From Saprospiraceae bacterium (GTDB lineage Bacteria; Bacteroidota; Bacteroidia; Chitinophagales; Saprospiraceae), in NCBI GenBank assembly GCA_016710265.1, contig JADJJL010000001.1:1054001-1118000 (forward strand): a DNA stretch of 64,000 nt, written 5' to 3'. The notes under the pieces were generated by a model. It saw only the letters and a program-made list of their open reading frames with translations, searched no databases and was not told the DNA's origin. This document shows positions 29,153 through 40,500 of the stretch, in pieces (position 1 is the stretch's first letter; every line of letters begins with the position of its first letter). The translations under genes were made by a program, and so were the position numbers.

Positions 29153-30289
29153 TTATAGTATCGCTTTTCGATATAACTTCTCATACATTGGTAGAATCTT
29201 GTTAATTTCAAAATCTGACGCTCTTTGAATGGCATTTGCTTTAAACCAATTGTGTTTTTCAGGAGTAGATAAAATATCCAAGGCACCTGTTGTCATTTGC
29301 GTAATATCTCCAATAGGATAAGAATATCCTGAAAAACCATGGATGTTGACTTCTTTAAGTCCGCCTGCATCTGAGCTGATGACAGGGACCCCACAAGCCA
29401 TGGCTTCAAGCGCGGACAAGCCAAAACTTTCGTGATCAGAGGTCAGCATAAATAAATCAGTAATGGCTAGGATGTCTTCCACGGCATCCTGTCTACCCAA
29501 AAACAGAACTTTGTGTGCGATTCCTAGTTCGCGAACCAGATCCTCAAGTCCCGTTCTCTCTGGACCATCTCCGACCAATAATAATTTACAAGGAATCTGT
29601 TTTTGCATTCCAAAAAAAGTATGGACGATATCTCCGATCCGTTTTACTTTTCTAAAATTGGAAATGTGGCAAATGATTTTTTCACCATCACTGGCAAATC
29701 TGTTTTTGAGTCTTAAATCGGTGGCCGGTTTAAAACGCGTCAGATCTACAAAATTAGGTACCACTTGAATGTTTTTCTGAATTGAAAAAGCGTCCAAGGT
29801 TTTATCTTTAAGATAAGTGGACACAGCCGTAACCTCATCAGACTGATTAATACTAAATTCCACGACCGGAAAAAAGGCGCCATCGATTCCTACCAGGGTA
29901 ATGTCAGTACCATGTAAGGTAGTGATAAAGGGTAATTTTTTTCCCTTGGATCGGAGGATTTCACGCGCAAGAAATCCAATAATTGCATGCGGTATCGCGT
30001 AGTGCACGTGTAAAACATCCAATTGCTGGTGAAGCGCCACATCGACTATTTTGCTGGTCAATGCAGTATCATAGGGCTTAAAATCAAACAATGGATATTC
30101 CATCGGAGAAACCTCATGGTAATAGACATTGGATTGATATGGACCCAGTCTGGCAGGCCTTTTATAACTGATAAAATGAACCTGATGCCCTTCATTGGCT
30201 AAGGCTATTCCAAGTTCTGTAGCCACCACGCCGCTGCCACCATAAGTGGGATAGCAAACGATTCCGATATTAAGTGCCGGTTTAATCAT
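29153..30289 (-). CDS. bshA: N-acetyl-alpha-D-glucosaminyl L-malate synthase BshA
   Basis: A GT4 glycosyltransferase that joins GlcNAc from UDP-GlcNAc to L-malate, the first step of bacillithiol synthesis. It is 378 residues, typical for BshA. It follows the Bacillus enzyme closely: GIVCYPTYGGSGVVATELG at the N-terminus, HVHYAIPHA, TTLHGTDITLVG, ISNFRKVKRI, LLVGDGPE, and the GT4 donor-site motif ESFGLSALEAMACGVPVI. The whole-length resemblance, not just the GT4 fold, supports this call. bshB and bshC are not in the window. It is convergent with the propeller gene, 21 nt apart. Other GT4 enzymes share the fold, but the N-terminal signature favours BshA. Confidence 0.88.
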   Translation of the reverse strand: MIKPALNIGIVCYPTYGGSGVVATELGIALANEGHQVHFISYKRPARLGPYQSNVYYHEVSPMEYPLFDFKPYDTALTSKIVDVALHQQLDVLHVHYAIPHAIIGFLAREILRSKGKKLPFITTLHGTDITLVGIDGAFFPVVEFSINQSDEVTAVSTYLKDKTLDAFSIQKNIQVVPNFVDLTRFKPATDLRLKNRFASDGEKIICHISNFRKVKRIGDIVHTFFGMQKQIPCKLLLVGDGPERTGLEDLVRELGIAHKVLFLGRQDAVEDILAITDLFMLTSDHESFGLSALEAMACGVPVISSDAGGLKEVNIHGFSGYSYPIGDITQMTTGALDILSTPEKHNWFKANAIQRASDFEINKILPMYEKLYRKAIL

Positions 30290-30352
30290 AGACCAAATTA
30301 AACAAACAAATTGGCTGAATGTTATGCTCCTGCATTAGACAAAAATTGATCC

Positions 30353-31231
30353 TTGGCCATATATTCCATTACAGATCTTGAGAAACTGACAGGTATTAAA
30401 GCCCATACGATCCGTATATGGGAAAAGAGATTTAACATCGTACAACCTAAACGGACACACACCAATATAAGATATTACGATGATCAAGATTTAAAAAAAA
30501 TTACCAACGTTGCTTTATTAAATCACAAGGGGTATAAAATTTCTTCCATTAGCAATATGCAGGATTATGAGCTCGAGGATATGGTGGCTCAAATAACCGA
30601 TGTGGTATTTTTTAATGCAGATTCATTAGATGCATTAACCTTGAGCATTATACAATTGGATCATGATAAATTTTTGCATATCATCAGCCAGCATATTGAT
30701 CAAAATGGATTTGATCAAACATTTGATGAATTGTTGATGCCTTTGTTGGATAAATTAAATGATTTGTGGTTGGCAGGATCGATTCGCAAGGCGCATGAGG
30801 AATTCGCGATGCAATTGATTAAAAGAAGAATCGTCCATCAAATCATAAAATTGGAAGGAACCAATAAGGATCGAAATACGCGATTTATTATAGCCATGCC
30901 GGGTAATGAAAATCAGCAGTTAAGTCGGTTTTTTGTGGAGTATTTACTTTCCAAAAATAAGATAGCGAGTTTATACATGAGCAATGATTCAGATATTCGG
31001 GACATTTTGGAAGCAGCTCAAGCATTTAAAGCAAATTATGTTTTGAGTTTTGTCAATGAAGAATCCACCATGCCAGTAATTAGGGAAATTTTGCTCGCGA
31101 TCAGGAACCAAAAAGAAGACATCAAACTTATTTTAATAGGATATCTATCAAGTGAAGTTTCATCTCAGTTTCCAGAAGTGATTTGTATTCAAAATTATGA
31201 GCATCTTAAAACTTTAATTTCTGAAGTATAA
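30353..31231 (+). CDS. MerR-family regulator with B12-binding-like C-terminal region
   Basis: A 292-residue regulator. The MerR helix-turn-helix is at ~1-70 (YSITDLEKLTGIKAHTIRIWEKRF, with IRYYDDQDL). The middle (~90-175) resembles the B12-binding-2 cap of LitR/CarH proteins (WLAGSIRKAHEEFA), and the rest resembles the Rossmann B12 domain. The cobalamin-binding motif of the family (E/DxHxxG) is not seen; the equivalent position reads MPGNENQQL. So it may sense something else or nothing. The start is a TTG (30353): it places the HTH at the usual position and no ATG is nearby. In relatives such genes control carotenoid or light-response genes, but no crt genes occur here. Confidence 0.75.
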   Translation: MAIYSITDLEKLTGIKAHTIRIWEKRFNIVQPKRTHTNIRYYDDQDLKKITNVALLNHKGYKISSISNMQDYELEDMVAQITDVVFFNADSLDALTLSIIQLDHDKFLHIISQHIDQNGFDQTFDELLMPLLDKLNDLWLAGSIRKAHEEFAMQLIKRRIVHQIIKLEGTNKDRNTRFIIAMPGNENQQLSRFFVEYLLSKNKIASLYMSNDSDIRDILEAAQAFKANYVLSFVNEESTMPVIREILLAIRNQKEDIKLILIGYLSSEVSSQFPEVICIQNYEHLKTLISEV

Positions 31232-31285
31232 TTTATAAAAATTGTAGAAATTAATTTGAATGTATAAAAGCACATTGAAACAGCG

Positions 31286-33070
31286 ATGAATCAAAAGAAA
31301 ATAATATTTCCGCTAATCGCAGTTGTAGCGGTTTTTATTTTTTCTTGCTGGAGAATGGCTGAGCTCCCTTTATGGGGACATTATCCTTTATTTTTATTTT
31401 TATCCGGATGGTTTTCGGTTATTTTATTGTTTGCAATCTTCCGTAAACGAAATATTGTTTATTGGAAAAATTTAGCTCTAGTTTCGGTTTCTTCGATTTT
31501 ATTATTGCTTTCATTTCCTCCCATTTCTTGGACACCACTTATTTTTTTATCTTTTATACCTATTCTATATTATTTAGATTCAGGCTTGAAGAAGCAAAAA
31601 ACTTCATGGTTTTTAATATATCATTCATTCGTATTGTGGAATATTCTGTGCACCTGGTGGGTGGCCAATACGGCTTTAATACCGGGTATTGTAGCCATTT
31701 GGTTGAATTCACTTTTTATGCTGATACCGGTTTGGTTGAGCATAAAAACAAGCAATTATTTTCCTAAATTGGCTTGGTGGCCACTCGTGTTTTATTGGGT
31801 AGCCTATGAGCAATTGCACCATCAATGGGAAATGTCATGGCCATGGCTTAGTCTTGGCAATGCGTGGTCAGGTTTTTCATCTTGGGTGCAGTGGTATGAG
31901 TATACCGGCACTTTTGGTGGAAGTTTTTGGACACTTGTAATCAATTTATTAATTTATAATTTCATCAAGAAATATTTTGAATTAAAAAACCAAAATTTAG
32001 GCCAATGGATCAGAGATAAAAAATTTCATTTGTCCATGATTTTGGTATCTATATTTATTCCGGTTGCGACTTCCTTTTTTATAAAATCCAAAGTTCAGGA
32101 TTCAAATTTAAAAGTTAAAGTAGCGATTGTACAACCAAATTTTGAACCACACTATCAAAAATTTGAAGTTAGCGAGTCAGATCAATTTGATAGATTTGAT
32201 TCTTTGTCAAGAGCCATTGTTGATCGTGAAACGAGATACCTTATATTTCCCGAGACTAGTTTTGGTGAAGCTGGAGCCGTATTAAGAAGCAATATTCTTG
32301 CGAGAGATCCAAGGATAGAACACTGGAAAAAATTTCTCGATTCTTTTCCAAAATTGGCTTTAGTCACAGGAGTGACCAGCATTCATGAGTTGGCACTTCA
32401 CGAAAATCCTACAAAATTTTCACGAAAATTTAGTCGGACAGATCCACCACGTTATTTTGAAGTAGAAAATGCAGCCATTCAGATAACATCAAGTAATGAA
32501 GACATACCGCATTACAGAAAAAGCAGATTGGTACCAGGCGCAGAATTATTTCCTTATCGCAAATGGCTTCCTTTTTTAAAACCCCTCGTGGATAAATTGG
32601 GTGGATCAATAGAAGGATTGGCTACCCAAAAGGACAGAGAAGTTTTTACAAACGAAAATTATAAGATTGCACCAGTTATTTGCTACGAATCTATCTATGG
32701 AGATTACATGAGAGGATATGCGCTAAATGGAGCACAGGCTATTTTTGTAATGACCAATGACGGTTGGTGGGATGATACGCCCGGATATTTGCAGCACAGA
32801 GAATTTGCAAGATTAAGAGCGATTGAATTTCGAAAACCCGTCATGCGATCAGCCAATACAGGTAGCTCATGTTTTATTAATTCAAAAGGTGAAATTAGTC
32901 AAGCGACAGCTTATGGTGTGCCGGCGGTTATTTCTCAAGAAGTCCATTTTTCGGATCAGCTTACTTTTTTTGCAAAATATGGAGATCTTATAGGTAGAAT
33001 CTGTAAATATGTTTCCTTTTTATTTATGGTTGTCATGCTCATTTTTCGAATCTCAAAATCGAAAAATTGA
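31286..33070 (+). CDS. lnt: Apolipoprotein N-acyltransferase
   Basis: An integral inner-membrane enzyme that adds the third acyl chain to the N-terminal Cys of outer-membrane lipoproteins, after Lgt and Lsp. It is 594 residues, somewhat longer than the ~510 of E. coli Lnt. About seven or eight membrane segments fill residues 1-270. The nitrilase-like periplasmic domain follows with the triad Glu323 (FPETSF), Lys412 (YRKSRLVPGAE) and Cys466 (VICYESIYGD). A downstream signature is TNDGWW and REFARLRAIE. A final membrane segment ends the protein. It begins 54 nt after the MerR gene. The window itself encodes several lipoproteins that would be substrates. Confidence 0.92.
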   Translation: MNQKKIIFPLIAVVAVFIFSCWRMAELPLWGHYPLFLFLSGWFSVILLFAIFRKRNIVYWKNLALVSVSSILLLLSFPPISWTPLIFLSFIPILYYLDSGLKKQKTSWFLIYHSFVLWNILCTWWVANTALIPGIVAIWLNSLFMLIPVWLSIKTSNYFPKLAWWPLVFYWVAYEQLHHQWEMSWPWLSLGNAWSGFSSWVQWYEYTGTFGGSFWTLVINLLIYNFIKKYFELKNQNLGQWIRDKKFHLSMILVSIFIPVATSFFIKSKVQDSNLKVKVAIVQPNFEPHYQKFEVSESDQFDRFDSLSRAIVDRETRYLIFPETSFGEAGAVLRSNILARDPRIEHWKKFLDSFPKLALVTGVTSIHELALHENPTKFSRKFSRTDPPRYFEVENAAIQITSSNEDIPHYRKSRLVPGAELFPYRKWLPFLKPLVDKLGGSIEGLATQKDREVFTNENYKIAPVICYESIYGDYMRGYALNGAQAIFVMTNDGWWDDTPGYLQHREFARLRAIEFRKPVMRSANTGSSCFINSKGEISQATAYGVPAVISQEVHFSDQLTFFAKYGDLIGRICKYVSFLFMVVMLIFRISKSKN

Positions 33071-33153
33071 TTCATACAATGAATTTATAATTTGCTGATT
33101 AAGCAATTACAATTTTGGAAATTTTGAAATGTATCTGCGTAGTAAATGAAGTT

Positions 33154-34128
33154 CTACTTCACTTCCATGACATCCTTTTGAGCGGGGGCAGGTTTTGAAC
33201 TCTTACCGATGTCAAAAGAAACGGTCAACTCGTGAGATCCTCCGTTGTAGTTTTGAAAGATCTGATAAGTTTGATCATAGCTATAATAGAATCGCAGCTG
33301 TTCGATTCGTACACCTAGTAGAAAAGACACCCTACTATCAGAAGGTCCGAAACTGTAAGTAAATCCACCGGTCAGTCGATCTTCCAGCATTTTAAACAAA
33401 ACATTGAGATCAGTACCAAAAGGTACATCCGAAATCTTACGCACACAGACTGAAGGTTCAATGACAAGACGGTAAGAAGGAATGTTCCAAATACCACCCA
33501 GAAATCCAACGAAATTAAAATTACTGGCGGTGTCTTTGGCTCTCACTTCATTGTCCAATCTGACCAATGCAAATTGAGGGAGTGTAATACCCACCCTTAA
33601 TTTTTTATTGAATTCGCCCCAAAATCCAAAATCAGCTCCAAAATAGTTTAAACCATTGACGGCACGATTGATGATGGGATCCGGAGATTGGTGATTGGGA
33701 TCGGTGATGGCTCTGTTGTCAAGACTGTATTGGGTATAGGTACCTCCAAGTCCAAGAGAAAATTTATGATCTTCACTGATTTTAAAATTATAAGCGTAAT
33801 TGACTTGCCCATTGAATCGATTGGCGACGCCAAAATTTTCAGCATAAATCAAACCGCTCAAACCCATATTGGCAGCTGGAGTTGCATTGATTCCCAAGGT
33901 GATTCCTTTTGGAGAATCATCGAAACCAGCCCACTGGCTTCTAAAATTTAATAAGAGTCTGTTGTGACCATCAAATCCGGAATTGGCCGGATTAATTAAA
34001 AATGGATTCAGTGTATAATGGTTATAAACTGCAGGTGTTTTAATGGCTTTGGCATAATCCTGAGCTTGAACATTCAAGCTAATAGCCAAAATCAAAACAG
34101 CTAGAAAAGTATTTATAAATTGTCTCAT
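33154..34128 (-). CDS. PorP/SprF family T9SS outer-membrane protein
   Basis: A 324-residue outer-membrane beta-barrel. The start at MRQFINTFLAV gives a clean signal peptide ending NVQAQ. The N-terminal signature HYTLNPFLINPANSGFDG is typical of the PorP/SprF family. The rest is strand-rich with aromatic ends (GGFTYSF, RFYYSYDQTYQ). SprF is needed for surface delivery of SprB in Flavobacterium, and family members usually sit beside type B (CHU_C) cargo genes. Here it lies 45 nt downstream of such a gene, so it is probably its dedicated partner. The C-terminus ends in a short hydrophilic tail (KPAPAQKDVMEVK). Confidence 0.88.
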   Translation of the reverse strand: MRQFINTFLAVLILAISLNVQAQDYAKAIKTPAVYNHYTLNPFLINPANSGFDGHNRLLLNFRSQWAGFDDSPKGITLGINATPAANMGLSGLIYAENFGVANRFNGQVNYAYNFKISEDHKFSLGLGGTYTQYSLDNRAITDPNHQSPDPIINRAVNGLNYFGADFGFWGEFNKKLRVGITLPQFALVRLDNEVRAKDTASNFNFVGFLGGIWNIPSYRLVIEPSVCVRKISDVPFGTDLNVLFKMLEDRLTGGFTYSFGPSDSRVSFLLGVRIEQLRFYYSYDQTYQIFQNYNGGSHELTVSFDIGKSSKPAPAQKDVMEVK

Positions 34129-34173
34129 GTTTTTTTCTTTTAAAGTTGAAAAAATATTAATCCTCAAAATGAA

Positions 34174-37100
34174 TTAGCGTACAATGGTTACATGACCCTT
34201 GTGTAAAACATCATTCTTACCGGGTTCTTTGACAGTTAGTACCCACATATAGGTTCCATCCGGAAGAATATTGCCATCTAAATCAACACCAGACCATCCG
34301 TTCGCATAATCCACTTCTTGATAAACCAATTTACCCCATCTACTGAATATTTGTAGAATATTTGCAAAGTTTTCAGAACAAGTGATTACTAAGTTGTCAT
34401 TGGCTCCATCACCATTGGGCGAAATGGCAAGCCTTCCTGCAAAGCAATCTGCTTTCACATCATCTGAACACACAGTAAATCTTAATACTTTGGTACATTG
34501 GTTTGCATCGGTTACAGTGACAGCACATTCACCAGCAGTTAAAGCCGTTGCTGTTGGCGCTATTTCACCGGAACACCAACTATAACTATAGGGCCTTACT
34601 CCACCGCTCACGATGGCTTCATAACTTCCGTCTCCTGCTGCTTCCTGCGACTCACAATCTATTCTACGTACATTTAAGCTGATGTCAATTGCATCTGCTA
34701 GGGTTATTGGTCCTGCAGTTGCCGTACTCCCATTTGAACTAGTCACGGTGATGCGATAAGATGCGGGGCAAAGGCCGGTTGCAATATTGCTATTTAAATT
34801 TGCATCATGTGACCAACGATAAGTCAATGTTCCACTAGCTCCAGTTACTGCAGCAATAATCCGACCATCACAAGCTCCTCTACAACTAATGCCATCGTCA
34901 ATGGATAAACTAACGCGTAAACTATCTCCACCGCCCATCATATCCAATGGGATGATGACTTCTACCATTTGCATACAATTTCGACTGTCTGTAACCACTA
35001 ATTTATAAGTTCCAGGTGCGACATTAATTAAATCTTTTGAGTTGCTAATGATAGATCCAGAGCTATTGGTCCAAACATAGGTATAAGGAGCAGTTCCACC
35101 AGTACTGGTTGTATTTGCCCTCCCTGTGTTCGTTTTTGTTCCAACGATACTGTCAACTGTTATATTGATTCTCGATGGCTGAGTCAGATTAATGGTGCAT
35201 GTCGTTGTTCTATTGCTGGCATCAGTGACCGTAACAGTATAAGTTCCGGCGCATAGTTTAGAAACAGAAATACCCGTACTATCTGTACTCCAATTGTATC
35301 TAAATGGAATGGCTCCACCCAGTACTTCAACTCTTATCCGTCCTGTGCAATCCCCAAAACATTTAATGGTATCCACAACGGTAATGCTACAAGTGGGGTC
35401 TTCTGTATAACAATTGACTCTTGTTGTATCCTTTCCAATACATCCATTGCAATCTGTTAAACTAAGCGCATAATTTCCACAACGGAGATTGTTTACTTTG
35501 CTGTTGACTGTGTCCACTGGATTGGTATTGGGCGTCCTAAACCATCTGTATTTAAAGGGTTGACAGCCTCCAGTGACATTGGCTTGAATCATACCGTCAT
35601 TTCTAACGGAGGACTCATGTGTAACTGAAAAATTGATAATTATTTGATCGGGTTGAGATATCGTAAAATTGGCGCTTACACAACTGTCAAATGGTGCATT
35701 TACATCACGAACAATCAGTCTGTATCTTCCTGCTGCAAGATTGGTTGGATTGGCAGTAGGTGTAGGTGTCGGTGTGACAGGCTGACCTGTGACATCATTG
35801 ATCCAATGGTAGGTATAATTACCGGATCCGCCAGTAACGTTGGTGGTCACGGTTCCTGTGCTCTCTCCAAAACACTTTGCTGCTGTTACCCCTGTGATAT
35901 TACAGCTTATTCCAGCTGAAGGACAATTGATGGTAATGGTTCCTTCTACTTTTACAAATGCAGGCATTGGCGGTCTTCCGCAAGCTGCTGTAAATTCGAT
36001 TGGGGAATTTCCAAGATTGATAAAAGTAGGTTTTGTGGTTGTCACACATTTTCCGATGACATCAAAACAAATATTAAACAAAATAGTACCATCTGCTAAG
36101 GTAACCGGATTGAGGTCAACGGCTGTCCAGATGACCCTGATGGAATCATTACTCACCTCTACGTTTCCGGGACCAATTAAAAGACTGGCACCGCTAATTC
36201 TTTTATATCTCAACTTGGTATTGTCGAATTTCATAGCAAACTGAAATGCTTCAATACAAGTAAAATCTTTTACGATGATGGGCATACAGTATTCCTGACC
36301 TTCAATCACTGTGGTGTCTCTGGTAGTTAAGCTGATTGTGCTGGGTGGAACGATGACCGTGTATTTTCCTTTTAATAACTGAGTGTTTAAAACGTCACCA
36401 TTTCCGTTCGTGACTTCTATGACATTGAGAGGAGTACTTATAAAGTTGATATCCGTCATAGACATATCATTTCCTACTGCCTGATAACAAACCTGAAATA
36501 TGGTGGCATTGTCAGGTAAAGTAGTGTCTCTCGCTTGCGTATGAGACCACAACCAACTCAACTCTGTGGAATCCGCACTTAAGACGATGGTGCCACTCAA
36601 TCCTACTAAAAATGGGTGAATATTTTGAACTGATGCAAATCGGGCAACCGTTTTATCCCATTTAAGGTTGGCCTGCATAGACTGAATATCTTTAAAGTTT
36701 CTGACAGAGATGCTTACGCAACCAATATTTCCTTTTGGCACCGTTTCGCTGGAGGCGATAAAAATAACATCATCAGGATTACCACCACCTCCTCCGGGGC
36801 AGTTGGTTCCATTAATTTTTGCCTTGCCTGTTTGAAAAGTAAAATTTACTAATTCAGAATTATTATCAAGTGCTTCAATTAAGGTTGGCTTATTCCCAAG
36901 GGTTATAAATGAAGAATCGCAGGGTTTACCAATTAATTTAAATCTTACATCAAACAATTTTGTATTGGCTGGAATGGTAATGCCGACGGTCATTGGATCA
37001 AACCAGTTAAATCCAATTTGTCCATTTAAGGGTACAGGACTTGTCCTATGATCAGAAAAATTAACGTCAGCGTATTGAGAATTAATATTGAAAATATCCA

Positions 37101-37296
37101 CTAATTCCAAAACCAAGCTGTCATAATGGATAGATCCCTGAGTAGCGACCAGTTTTGTAAAACCATCTGCTAAAACGGGTACATCAATTGTGGTCCCCTG
37201 ATCACCTGCTACATTTCCAAATTTAAAAACGAGTTGTTGTGCTTCACTGAAAATACCAAAGCTGAGGAGTAAAATTGCGAAGATTATTTTTTTCAT
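34174..37296 (-). CDS. Secreted protein with cohesin-like modules, SprB repeats and CHU_C type B sorting domain
   Basis: A 1040-residue exported protein starting at MKKIIFAILLLSFGIFSEAQ. The N-terminal ~460 residues hold three successive cohesin-like beta-sandwich modules. Each has the pattern of a constrained internal strand followed by ATQGSIHYDS- or EAFQFAMKFDNTKLRYKRI-like text. Residues ~470-900 hold several SprB repeats, each with a Cys-anchored start (CFGESTGTV, CFGDCTGRI) and a GG(A/T)xPYTYxW-like core. The last ~85 residues are a CHU_C domain (ISPNGDGANDNLVI, IFSRWGKLVYQ). It is transcribed with the PorP/SprF gene. Together they look like a gliding-adhesin-type surface protein and its export partner. 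A -7 box (37339-37346) precedes it. Confidence 0.85.
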   Translation of the reverse strand: MKKIIFAILLLSFGIFSEAQQLVFKFGNVAGDQGTTIDVPVLADGFTKLVATQGSIHYDSLVLELVDIFNINSQYADVNFSDHRTSPVPLNGQIGFNWFDPMTVGITIPANTKLFDVRFKLIGKPCDSSFITLGNKPTLIEALDNNSELVNFTFQTGKAKINGTNCPGGGGGNPDDVIFIASSETVPKGNIGCVSISVRNFKDIQSMQANLKWDKTVARFASVQNIHPFLVGLSGTIVLSADSTELSWLWSHTQARDTTLPDNATIFQVCYQAVGNDMSMTDINFISTPLNVIEVTNGNGDVLNTQLLKGKYTVIVPPSTISLTTRDTTVIEGQEYCMPIIVKDFTCIEAFQFAMKFDNTKLRYKRISGASLLIGPGNVEVSNDSIRVIWTAVDLNPVTLADGTILFNICFDVIGKCVTTTKPTFINLGNSPIEFTAACGRPPMPAFVKVEGTITINCPSAGISCNITGVTAAKCFGESTGTVTTNVTGGSGNYTYHWINDVTGQPVTPTPTPTANPTNLAAGRYRLIVRDVNAPFDSCVSANFTISQPDQIIINFSVTHESSVRNDGMIQANVTGGCQPFKYRWFRTPNTNPVDTVNSKVNNLRCGNYALSLTDCNGCIGKDTTRVNCYTEDPTCSITVVDTIKCFGDCTGRIRVEVLGGAIPFRYNWSTDSTGISVSKLCAGTYTVTVTDASNRTTTCTINLTQPSRINITVDSIVGTKTNTGRANTTSTGGTAPYTYVWTNSSGSIISNSKDLINVAPGTYKLVVTDSRNCMQMVEVIIPLDMMGGGDSLRVSLSIDDGISCRGACDGRIIAAVTGASGTLTYRWSHDANLNSNIATGLCPASYRITVTSSNGSTATAGPITLADAIDISLNVRRIDCESQEAAGDGSYEAIVSGGVRPYSYSWCSGEIAPTATALTAGECAVTVTDANQCTKVLRFTVCSDDVKADCFAGRLAISPNGDGANDNLVITCSENFANILQIFSRWGKLVYQEVDYANGWSGVDLDGNILPDGTYMWVLTVKEPGKNDVLHKGHVTIVR

Positions 37297-37338
37297 AGAA
37301 TACTGTTTTGGATAATACACCATTTATTAAAAACTGCC

Positions 37339-37346
37339 CAAAGATA
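37339..37346 (-). promoter_or_regulatory. -7 box of the SprB-like/PorP-SprF operon
   Basis: The minus strand reads TATCTTTG, 42 nt before the preferred ATG at 37296. Confidence 0.5.
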
Positions 37347-37442
37347 AGTCAAATTTTACTTTTTAGACATATAAATTAGATGTAATACTTAATTTTTTGA
37401 TTTTTAATGATTTTAAGGATTCCAAGCAAACTTTTGAGATCA

Positions 37443-37482
37443 AAAAAGCCTGACTGTGACCATAAGTCACAATCAGGCTAAC
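37443..37482 (-). terminator. Rho-independent terminator after the 1322-residue gene
   Basis: On the minus strand the arms AGCCTGATTGTGAC and GTCACAGTCAGGCT enclose a 5-base loop and are followed by six T. It ends the gene at 37507-41475 and separates it from the SprB-like operon. Confidence 0.85.
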
Positions 37483-37506
37483 ACACTGCATTTACTCAAT
37501 CCTTTA

Positions 37507-40500
37507 TCATTTGATATAGACCAATCTTCTTGTTTCAGTAGTTTCTCCACTGTTCATTTGTAGGAAGTAGATTCCGCTTCCTGGAAGTTCATTTCCTTTA
37601 ATGGTCAGTGAATGAAGCCCTTGGCTATATTCTTTGTTCATTTTGCGTATAATTTTTCCGTTGGTTTCATACAATATGAATTCAACATATTGATTGTCAG
37701 AGAGCTCAAAATTAATTTGGGTTTGTTGACTAAACGGATTCGGTTCGTTGTAAAACAATTTCACTCCGGCCATCAAATTTTCTTCGCTGCTTCTGAAATT
37801 GAGTTCCACATTACTTGCAGAGATTTTATCATCATAAACTTCAGATGATAGTTCGTCGTGATTGGTCAATGCAATGGCAGTTTCTAAAGAACCTTGATCT
37901 TTGGTTTTAAATACCAGATAGAACAATGCGACATCTTGTTTAATATTCAGATCAGAAGGTAATGCATTTAGCATTTTGATCTGACCATTGTCTAGATGAT
38001 ATTCTTCATCGTTTATAGACAAGCTTCCATTTTCAAATCTATCAAAACTCAACTTACTTTGATCATAGCTTAATCCAAGTTGTAAACCTGATAAGATCAT
38101 GTCTGTGTTAAACTTGATTGGAACGATGAGTTCTTCTCCAGCTTCAAAACTTTGTAATGGAAGATTGATCAAGATTGGAGCAGTTCTACTTCCAGCAGAA
38201 TTTGTCAATCCATTTACACTTGCATCACCAGATACGTCTCCAATTTTTACTGCGTAGAAATTGGTATTCATTTCATTTTTTGCAATCGGGTTGAAAACAA
38301 TTGTTTCCGGATATGGAGCTGGTTTATTTGGATCTGCAAATTGATGCGCCATTGGTACAAATCTCCATGAATTATTGTTTTGATATTTGCTGATAACACC
38401 TAAAACCAATTTTCTGATTTCAGTAATATCTGCTGCTGTTACAAATCCATTGTTGTTGGCATCTGCGGCTATGGTTCTATAAGCACTGTTTAAATTTTCC
38501 TGACCCAAGATATGTCTTTGAATCATCACGATATCCTGACCGGATACGCCGTTTACAAAATCTTGATTCTTTACAGGTTTAACCAGATAATGTATATTGG
38601 AGCTCACCGTATTAAAAGCATAAATACCATTTGCATCCGTATAAGCCAAGGTAGAGCTTGAAGGATTATTGCGTTGTAATTGTACTTCTACATTGCTCAG
38701 TGCTTTGTTTGAAACGGTGGTCAATTTTCCTTGAATGGTTAAGCTATTAGGACATACTTTGTTTGGATCCTGAACTTCGATGGTTACCTCGCAGTAATCA
38801 TAGTTTCCTGCTTGATCAAACACATACATTCTGATAATATTTAATCCAATGTGTCCACAATCCAATCTTAAGCTGGAATGGAAAACAGTATCTGTCTTGA
38901 AGAAATATTTTAGACTGTCTTTTGGAGTACAATTGTCTTCTGAATTAATGTTGTAATCCTTGGCCCAAATCTCTACAAATTTACCACTAGGCATTACGGT
39001 CGTGACGATGGCGCTGTGACAGTATGGTGTTGGTTTTTTACCATCACGCACCGTCAACAAGAAGCTACAGAAACTAATATTGTCGCATCCATCCCATACT
39101 CTAAAAGTCACCTTGTGCGTTCCAAGTGGATAATTTCCACTTGCGTTTCTAGTAGCACCTGAAAATCCTAAATCTGCTTTACCGTCGTTGTATAAATCAA
39201 CTTCATAATACCATTTTAAGCTTAAAGAATCTGTACAATCATCTATTGCGTAGCCAATAAGATCTACATGTCCACCACATCCAGGTCCAAAGACATCTAC
39301 GGTTCTGTTTTTGCATTCATTGACGAAAGTTGGTGGAACTTTGTTGATGATTTTTACAATTTGTTTCCATTGCCTGTATCCTTTTGTTTCAGGATTATTT
39401 GGTTGGTATACACACCAATCAATCACTTCCCAGGTTCTGATGATTTTAATACAGGCGTCCGGATCATTGATAAAAGGTTGATCTGTATATTTCGTAAACA
39501 TGCTATTGCATTTATCTGCACCATGAATCACTGGTCTTCCTGTTATATCAGGGTTGATGTTTTCCATTTGAATACACACTGTTTGAGTGATATAGTCATT
39601 TGGCCAAGTGATGGTCACATTATCCGGGTTATAATCTCTGATCACGATTCTTTGAGTACACGATCCTTTAAGTCCACCTTGATCGGTAGCTTCAAATAAT
39701 CTGAAGATGGTATCTCTACCACAATTTCCTCTCACAGTTGGTTTCTCTACAAGAACAAATCCACAACCATCAAAAGCATAACCGTCTATTCTTTGACCAC
39801 TGAATATTACATTCGGATCATTGATCGTGATATTTTTTCTATCTGCAATATTTTCTCTGACGGTTCCAAATACGTCATAGCTGGTGAAATCATAAGAGCA
39901 ACTTACAGTAATGTCTGGAGGACAAACAACCAATGGAATGGTTTTATCCTGAACATCTACTTCTATCATACAAACATTGAAATTACCTGAATGGTCCCAA
40001 ACTCTTAAGGATACCATGATTGTTTTATTGATGTCTGCACAACAGAAATAAACATAGGGTGCCCAATTTCTACTTCTTAAAGTGTCATTGCATGGCAAAC
40101 CATTGTCCATTCTTTTTGCTTCAAACAAGGATATACCGCAATTGTCATGCGAACGATCGTCGAAAGTAAAAGCTTCAATTTTAGCAGTTCCATCTAAAGT
40201 TAAGGATACCACTGTTTTTTGATCGCAAACAGGTACTGGTGGAACTTGATCTTTTACAATCACTTCAGTCGCACAATCTGTAAAATTACCACATTCATCT
40301 GTGCCTCTAAATATGACCCAGTTGGAATCAAGCGGTAAACCAGTGATCATAAAACCATTTGGTAATCTTGTAATATTTTGTTTTGAAGTGCCTTCAAATG
40401 TAGGAGTTCCGGATGCACTTTTTATTTTATATCCTACTTCAAAGTGTACTTTTGAACACTCTCTGAGGATGGTTGGGAATGGAACGATCACCGTACCTGT

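Noticed and set aside
37612..37848. 78-codon plus-strand frame inside the 1322-residue gene, and similar frames at 39268 and 40301
   Set aside because: They are antisense to a long coherent multidomain protein and lack promoters.
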